Of a DNA stretch of 64,000 nt, positions 58,026 through 64,000 are shown one piece after another (within the stretch, counting starts at the first letter, position 1; every line of letters begins with the position of its first letter). The stretch spans positions 1 through 64,000 of the forward strand of contig JAJHZJ010000005.1 of NCBI GenBank assembly GCA_023548195.1, written 5' to 3'. The notes below the pieces were generated by a model, which was given only the letters and a program-made list of their open reading frames with translations, was not told where the DNA came from and made no database searches. Source of the stretch: Bettongia penicillata ogilbyi (taxonomy: Eukaryota; Chordata; Mammalia; Diprotodontia; Potoroidae). The translations under genes and the position numbers were made by a program.

Positions 58026-58240
58026 GGGGTGGGAGCAGGGCCGCCTCCCAGGCTCAGCTCCCTCAGGGGCTTTATGCAGAGACCTTCAGTAATGGAGGGG
58101 GTGGGGGCAGGGCTGCCTCCCAAGCTCAGCTCCCTCAGGGGCTTTATGCAGAGACCTTCAGAAATGGAGCGGGTGGGGCAGGGCCGTCTCTCAGGCTCAG
58201 TTCCTTCAGGTGGTTTATGCAGAGACCTTCAGTAATGAAG
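58026..58240 (-). promoter_or_regulatory. Three tandem 71-72-bp 5'UTR units, copy O
   Basis: Each unit contains a GTGGGGCAGGG-like G-rich start, CTCAGCTCCCTCAGGGGC, TTTATGCAGAGACCTTCAG and AATGGAG. The GACCTTCAG landmark is at 58081, 58153 and 58224 (periods 72 and 71). Copy I has two units, and copies A, D, L and P one. Units differ by a few bases, so the array formed before this copy decayed. Confidence 0.8.
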
Positions 58241-58710
58241 GTCCTGCCTTCTGCTGGGGGAGTCCTGGGCGCCGCTGCCTCTGCTCCCACCCCCACCTCT
58301 GCCTCCGCCGCTTCCTGCCCCTGCCTCTGCCTCTCCCGCTTCCTTCCAAGAGGGCACGAGCCACGGAGACACCCCGTTCCCCTCTTGGCCAGTCCTGGCG
58401 TGTCTCTCACTGACCCGTAGAATCTGTGGGCGGAGGGACCTTCCAGGCAGCCGGCGGTTCCGTCCCTGAAGCCTGCTCGGATCACCTTCTCTGGGGCCGT
58501 GGCCAGGGCAGCCCTTGGGGTGGGGTAGCTTTCTGGGGCTCGATGGACCCTGGGGACTGCTCTCCAGGGCTCTCTGGAACAGAAATCTCTTCCACTATGT
58601 TTCTGCACCCCCTGCAGTGATCCAGAACTTCTGGGGAGCTCTTCTTACATTAAATCTATGGGCTGTGGATTCCGAGCTTGTATACGTGCATCTTTCTACT
58701 CCGCCATCTT

Positions 58711-58756
58711 AAGCTCATTATATCTTTTGATCATTTAGTAATTGTGGAATGACTCT
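58711..58756 (-). mobile_element. L1 ORF2 segment between copies O and P
   Basis: Right TSD of copy O (58711-58728), then GATCATTTAGTAATTGTGG and GAATGACTC, which continue the antisense ORF2 order of the host L1 (compare 2440-2475 and 32895-32930). Confidence 0.6.
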
Positions 58757-59043
58757 TTTTTCAAGAATTTATTTATTTAACTTTTTACATTCATTTTCAC
58801 AAAATTTTCGATTCCAAATTTCCCCATTTGTCCCCTCCCCCCCACCCTAATAGACCAAGCATTCTAATTTACCCTCTCACCAATCTGCCCTCTCTTCTAT
58901 CCTCTCTCCCTTCTCTTATCACCATCTTCTCTCCTGTCCTTTAGGGCCAGATGACATTCTATTCCCCATTGAAAATATTTCTTATTTCCTAGTAGGAACA
59001 ACAGTACTCAACAGTTTTTCCTAAAACTTTGAGTTCCTAATTC

Positions 59044-59073
59044 TCCCCATCCCTCCCTCCCCACCCATTCCCT
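59044..59073 (-). promoter_or_regulatory. G-quadruplex-type tract in 3'UTR of copy P
   Basis: The plus strand reads CTCCCCATCCCTCCCTCCCC then ACCCATTCCC, so the element's sense strand has at least five G3-4 runs with short spacers. It is equivalent to the tract in copy A. Confidence 0.6.
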
Positions 59074-59586
59074 TTGGGAAGGCAGACAATTCAATATAGG
59101 CCATATCTGTTCAGTTTGGCAAATGACTTCAATAATAGTTGTGTTGTGTAAGACTAACTGTATTTCCCTCCATCCTATCCTGCCCCCCATAGTTTCTATT
59201 CTCTCTTTTGATCCTGTCCCTCCCCAAGAGTGTTGACTTCAAATTGCTCCTGCCCCCATTGCCCTCCCTTTCTTCATCCCCGCCACTCTACTTATCTCCT
59301 TCCCCACGTTCCTGTATTGTAAGATAGGTTTTCATACCAAAATGAGTGTGCATTTTACTCCTTCCTTTAGTCGAATGTGATGAGGGTAAACATCATGTTT
59401 TTTTTTCTCAGCTCTCCTCTTTTTTCCTCCACTAAAAATTCTCCTGCTTGCCTCTTGAATGGGATATAATTAACCTCATTCCATTTCACCCTCTCTCCTC
59501 CCACTACATTTCTCTCTCACCATTTACCTTAATTTCTTTTAAGATATGGTCCCCTCCTATTCAATTCACTCTGTGATCTCTGTCTC

Positions 59587-59670
59587 TGTATGTGCATGCA
59601 CGTGTGTGTGCATGCACACATGTACATGTTTGAGTGCGTGTGTGTATGCGTGTGTGTGTGTGTGTGTGTG
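59587..59670. repeat. (TG)n microsatellite in copy P 3'UTR
   Basis: TG with GCATGCAC and TACATG interruptions at the standard position. Confidence 0.9.
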
Positions 59671-59810
59671 CTTGTGGTCCCACCAACTACCCAGATATTG
59701 AAAAGTTTTAAGAGTTACAAATGTTGTCTTTCCATGTAGGAATGTAAACAGTTCACCTTTGGTAAGACCCTTATGACTTCTCTTTGCTGTTTACTTTTTC
59801 ATGCTTCTTC

Positions 59811-60910
59811 TCATTCTTGTCTTTGAAGGTCAAATTTTATTTTCAGCTCTGGTCTTCTCATCAAGAATGCTTGAAAGTCCTCTCTTTCATTGAAAGACCA
59901 TATTTTCCCCTGAAGTATTATACTCAGTTTTGTTGGCTAGGCGATTCTTGGTTTGAGTCCCAGTTCCTTTGACTTCTGGAATATCCTATTCCACACCCTT
60001 CGATCCCTTAATGTAGAAGCTGCTAGATTTTGAGTTATCCTGATTGTATTTCCACAATACTGGAATTGTTTCTTTCTAGCTGCTTGCAATATTTACTCCT
60101 TGACCTGGGAATTCTGGAATTTGGCCACAATGTTCCTTGGATTTTCTCTTCTTGGATCTCTTTCAGGCTGTGATCAATGAATTCCTTCAATACTGGTTTT
60201 GCCCTCTGATTCTAGAATATCAGGGCAATTTTCCTTGATAATTTCATGGAAGATGATGTCTAGGCTCTTTTTTTGATCATGGCTTTCAGGTAGTCCCATA
60301 ATTTTTAAATGGTTTCTCCTGGACCTATTTTACAGGTCAGTTGTTTTTTCAATGAGATATTCAGCTTATCTTCCATTTTTTCATTATTTTGGATTTGTTT
60401 GGTGATATCTTGGTTTCTCATAAAGTCATTAGCCTCTGTCTGTTCCATTCTAATCTTGACAGAACTATTTTCTTCAGTGAGCTTTTGAACCTCTTTTTCC
60501 ATTTGGCTAATTCTGCTTTTGAAAGCATTCTTCGCCTCAATGGCTTTTTGAACCTCTTTTGCCAATTGAGTTAGCCTGTTTTTCCAGGTGTTATTTTCTT
60601 CATCATTTTTTTCGGTCTCTTTTAGCAGGGTATTGACCCGTTTTTCATGATTTTCTTGCATCTTTCTCATTTCTCTTCCGAGTTTTTCCTCTACCTGTCT
60701 AACTTGATTTTCAAAATCCTTTTTGAGCTGTTCCATGGCGTGAGCCCACTGGACATCCACCTCAGATGTCTGGGATAGAGAGGCCCTGACCTCCAAGTCT
60801 TTCCCTGATGGTTAGTATTGTTCCTTGTCATCAGAATTGAAAGGCAGGAACATCTGTCCCCCAAGAACGTAGCTTTCTATGGTCTTATTTTTCTTCCCTT
60901 TTCTGGGCAT
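59811..60910 (-). pseudogene. L1-type ORF1, broken, copy P
   Basis: ATG at 60910 (MPRKGKKNKTIES). A shift and a stop in the acidic linker near 60815 break it, after which 163 codons read openly (60796-60305), from the acidic linker through almost the whole coiled coil (EEKLGREMRKMQENHEK; SSVKIRMEQTEANDFM). An indel near 60360 shifts the RRM. The linker has further changes, and the end KIKFDLQRQE-like reads to a stop at 59811. It has one of the longest surviving coiled-coil frames. Confidence 0.83.
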
Positions 60911-61595
60911 TTTCTCAGCCAGTTACTTGACTTCTGAAATTCCTGTCCACCCCCGCCTAGATCTTTCCAGCTAGTGCTTGGGGTCTGAGATTCATATGCT
61001 GCTTCCCAGCCTCATGGCTTTCCGCGGTGGGCGCGTCTGGCATTCAATGTGAGCTTAAGTTCTGGTGCTCGGGTGGGGGCAGGGCCATCTCCCAGGCTCA
61101 GTTCCCTGCAGGAGGTTTATCCATAGACCTTTGGTAATGGCCCTGAGCTGCTGTCTGCTTGGGGAGTCCCGGGAAGCCGCTGCCTCTGCCTCTGCCGTTC
61201 CTTCTGGTGCTGCCTCCCAAGGGGGCCCGTGTCATGGAGACATCCTGCTACCCTCTTGGCCAACCCGGAAGTCTCTCTCACTGACCTGGAGTGCCTGTGG
61301 TTGGAGGGACCTTCGCAGCCGCTGGAGGTTCCGTCCCTGAAGCCTGCTCGTATCTGCTCCTCTGGGGCCATGCAGCCAGGGCAGCGCAGGGCTGGGCTCT
61401 GCCTCCGGAGCGCGACGGACCCCTGGGGATGGCTTTCCAGGGCTCGCTGGAATGGAAATCTCTTCCACTGTGTTTCTGTACATCTTGCAGTGCTCCAGAA
61501 TTTGTGGGGAGTTCTTTTTACAGAAAATTTCTGGGCTGTGGTTTCGGAGCTAGCATACGTGAGTCTTTCTCCTCTGCCATCTTGGCTCCTCCCCC

Positions 61596-61704
61596 TTGTT
61601 TTTTATAAATTGAAATCAATCCTCTATATGTTTGAGAAATGGAGCCTTTATTGGAGATACATGATTCAAAATTTTTACAGTTAGTATTACTAAATGTATT
61701 TTGC
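61596..61704 (-). mobile_element. L1 ORF2 segment after copy P
   Basis: TATAAATTGAAATCAATCC, TATATGTTTGAGAAATGGAG and CCTTTATTGGAGATACATG continue the antisense ORF2 order of the L1 split by copies O and P (compare 2485-2540). Confidence 0.65.
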
Positions 61705-62818
61705 TGTGTTGTATCCTTTCCCACTGCCACTTATTTTATTCTCTCTCTCCTTTCACCCTGTTCCTCCTCAAAAGTGTTTTGCTTCTGATAACTATCTCTC
61801 TCTATCTTTGCTCCTTTCTAACACCCTCCTCTTATCCTCTTCCCCTCCTATTTTCCTTTCAGGCAAGATAAATTTATGTACCCAATTGTGTATTTACGTT
61901 ATAACCTCTTTGAATCAATTCCAAACAAAGTAACTCATACCCTCTTACCTTTCCCCTCTTCACCTCCACAGTAATAGTTCTTTTTTTACCTCCTTTAGGC
62001 CAGATAATTTGTCCCATTCTACGTTTCCCTTTCTCTTTCTCCCAGCATATTTCTCAGTCACCTCTTAATATTATTTTTTAGGTATCTTCCCTTCATATTC
62101 AACTCACACCTGTACATTGTGCCTATATATACTCCAAATTACCCTAATAATGAGAAAAGTCTTATGAGTTACAAATATCATCTTCCCAGGTAGGAATACA
62201 AAGAGTTTAAATTTATGAAGTTCCTCATGATATTCACTTTCTGTTTATCTTTTTGTGCTTCTTTTGAGTCTTATTTGAAACAAAATTTGCTATTGATCTT
62301 TCGAATTTTGCTTTCAAATACAAGATTCTATTTCCTGGAAAGTCCATTTTATCCCTGAAGATTAGACTCAGCTTTGCTACATAGGTTTTGCTTGGTTTTA
62401 ATCCTAGCTCATTTGACTTTCAGAATAACATATTCCAAGTCTTACAGTTCCTTGACGTATAAGCTACTAAGTTTTTTGCTGTTCTGATTGTGGTTTTAAA
62501 ATACTTGGATTCTTTCTTTTTGACTGCTAGAAATATATTCTCCTTGATTTGGGAACTCTGGGATTTTGGCTATAACGCTCATGGCAGTTTTCCTTTCGGA
62601 ACCCTTTCAATATCTATTTTACCCTCTGGTTTTAGGATTTCAGGCAGTCTTCACTGATAGTTTCTTGAAAGATGATGGCTAACCTCTATTTATTTTGATC
62701 AAGAATTTCAGGTAGTTCTATGATTTTCAAATCATTTCTATTTGATCTGTTTTCCAGGTCATTTCTTTTCTTCCAATGAGATATTTCACTTTGTCTCATA
62801 TTTTTGCATTCTTATACT
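61705..62818 (-). mobile_element. ORF1-only LINE, copy Q, old, 3'UTR and ORF1 C-terminal part
   Basis: Antisense 3'UTR (CTCTCCTTTCACCCTGTTCC, GTTTTGCTTCTGATAAC) followed by the ORF1 C-terminal domain and RRM region up to about 62815 (AATCATTTCTATTTGATCTG, AATGAGATATTTCAC). The 3' terminus and everything 5' of the RRM are missing. Strongly diverged. Confidence 0.6.
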
Positions 62819-63310
62819 TTCCTGTTAAGTAAATTTTCACCTTATTCATGCTGCATAGAATAATTAAAATGAATGGGAGAAACCATAAAACCAAACAGAA
62901 CAAAGCAAAGCATAACAAAAGAGAAATGTTCAGCTTCATTCTGTGATTCAGTTCCATAGTTATTTCTGTCAATATGGAAAGCAATTTGCCTCAAGAGTAC
63001 ATTGGTGATTTTTTAGGTCCTTGCATTGCTGTAAAGGACTAAGTCTACCAGAAAAATTCCTCGCACACTGTGATTGCTGCTGTATACAAAAATTCTCCTG
63101 GTTTTTCTCCTTTCACTCAGCATCAGTTCATATAAGTTCTTCCAGGCCTCTCAAAAGTTTTCTGTTCATCATTTCTCATAGCACAATAGTTTTCTACTAC
63201 ATTTATTTACCACAACTTGCTCAGTCATTCGCTAATTGATGGACATCCCCTTGATTTCCAGTGTTTGGCCATCACAAAGTATAACTGCTACAAATATTTT
63301 TTACATGTGA
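62819..63310 (-). mobile_element. L1 3'UTR and ORF2 C-terminus
   Basis: Antisense 3'UTR closely parallel to 1600-1990 (shared CAGAAAAATTCCTCGCACA), then the ORF2 end (CCACAACTTGCTCAGTC; GATGGACATCCCCTTGATTT). At 63310 it switches directly to ORF1 N-terminal sequence. Confidence 0.7.
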
Positions 63311-64000
63311 GACCCTTAAAATCATTGGCCAGGTTTTCTTTTATTTCCCTAATTTGACTTTCAAATCCTCTTTAACTTTTTCTAGAATGCTCTTTGGGCC
63401 TGAAACTGGTTTATATTCCCTGGTGAGGTTTGAGATGTGAGTACAGTTTCAATGCTGTCATCCTCGGTATTGGTGTTTTGGTCCTTCTCCCCCTAGAAAG
63501 ATTTTGTGTCTTATCTTTTCTGGTTTGTATCTTGCTCATGATGACAGTTATTTTCCTGGCTTTTAAAGTTGATCTCTGCTTCTGGCACACAGAGGGCTCT
63601 GTTCCACTGTTCTTGTATTTGGAACTTAGACTTTGTGTATTGTGGCATCTGGTTCTTTCAGCTAGAGGCCAGAGTGATATAGTTCACCTGGTGCTGAGTT
63701 GGTTGATGAGCCAAAGTTGAGACTGGGTGAAATCTTTCTGAGTTTCCCCAGAGTCACCCTAGAGTTAGCTGCATTAAGTGTGAGGGAAGGATGATCTGGC
63801 CACAGGAAGTCTCCTCTCCTGAGCACAGGCAAGCTCAGTGTTTGGTGTACTAGTGTTTGCACTAGTGTCTCTCTAGTCTGCTGGTTGTACTGAGGCATGC
63901 CTGTGGTCTTATTATTCTTGATTGTGGGCTCCATGCCCCTTGGGCTTGGGATATCCTCTCAGTATGCTGATGTGTGGCTATTTGGAACTGCTGCAGTCCT
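63311..64000 (-). mobile_element. L1 5'UTR and ORF1 N-terminus
   Basis: Related to 40080-40740. ORF1 begins at about 63542 with MSKIQTRKDKTQ, the SKxQxRK pattern also seen at 40305. It is cut at LANDFKG, where ORF2 C-terminal sequence follows, so ORF1 lost everything after the early coiled coil. The 5'UTR runs off the window. Frames are broken. Confidence 0.6.

Larger units (their letters stand above)
55759..58710 (-). mobile_element. ORF1-only LINE, copy O, near full length with 18-bp TSD
   Basis: Minus strand. The 5' end begins at AAGATGGCGG (about 58710), lacking the G run and GGAGCC seen elsewhere. The 5'UTR has three tandem 71-72-bp units, ORF1 57885-56786, (TG)n at 56596-56650, C-rich tract near 56047-56075, 3' end and T-run at 55759. 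TSDs 55741-55758 and 58711-58728 match at 17 of 18. The host is an antisense L1 ORF2 that continues on both sides. Confidence 0.88.
58757..61595 (-). mobile_element. ORF1-only LINE, copy P, full length
   Basis: 5' end GGGGGAGGAGCCAAGATGGCAG at about 61595, a single 5'UTR unit, ORF1 60910-59811, long (TG)n tract at 59587-59670, C-rich tract near 59044-59073, 3' end near 58757. It was inserted about 45 bases from copy O in the same host L1. The TSD is blurred by T-runs. Confidence 0.83.

Noticed and set aside
61596..62818. Copy P and fragment Q as one continuous element
   Set aside because: About 100 bases of host L1 ORF2 lie between them, and Q is far more diverged than P.

Overview
The window is AT-rich vertebrate nuclear DNA, almost certainly from a marsupial. 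The case for that rests on tRNA-derived SINEs carrying an RTE-type (BovB-like) tail, MIR-family SINEs, and many L1-lineage retrotransposons whose 3' ends look like metatherian L1. I found no host protein-coding exon, tRNA, rRNA or CRISPR array. Nearly every translatable stretch is either a decayed retrotransposon frame or a microsatellite read as protein. Species was not determined. Element ends are good to about 10-30 bases unless a target-site duplication (TSD) is given.

The main content is at least 15 copies or fragments of one LINE family that carries a GC-rich 5'UTR, a single L1 ORF1 (about 360 codons: short basic N-terminus, long coiled coil, RRM, C-terminal domain) and about 1 kb of 3'UTR, with no ORF2. 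This is the 'half-L1' (HAL1-like) arrangement; the copies must borrow reverse transcriptase and endonuclease from L1. The best copies are A (5727-8500, +), D (25012-27814, +), I (35795-38692, -), L (46115-48912, -), O (55759-58710, -) and P (58757-61595, -), each about 2.8-3.0 kb. Older or partial copies are at 1-1133, 11224-12811, 15145-16120, 18470-22685, 19696-20614, 24145-25011 with 27815-28870, 42505-44967, 44975-45945, 45946-46114 with 48913-49830, 52525-55485 and 61705-62818. Every ORF1 seen is broken by frameshifts or stops.

Layout: 1-5.7 kb old ORF1 fragment, an L1 3' half and an unassigned LTR-like stretch; 5.7-9.5 kb copy A plus a probable 3' transduction; 9.5-16.1 kb SINEs, MIRs and 3'-truncated copy B; 16.1-22.7 kb an L1 fragment and a much rearranged old copy; 24.1-28.9 kb copy D nested inside an older copy; 29-35.6 kb MIRs, one well-bounded SINE, a 71-bp inverted repeat and opposed L1 3' halves; 35.8-40.9 kb copy I and a rearranged L1; 42-49.8 kb a nest of four copies; 51.6-62.8 kb one antisense L1 broken up by copies N, O and P, followed by fragment Q; 62.8-64 kb an internally deleted L1.

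The most interesting points are tandem about 71-bp promoter-like units present 1, 2 or 3 times in the 5'UTR of different copies, two insertions that keep the 5' end but lack the 3' end while still having TSDs, a probable 3' transduction, and a microsatellite seed at one fixed 3'UTR position that has grown into a different repeat in each copy.
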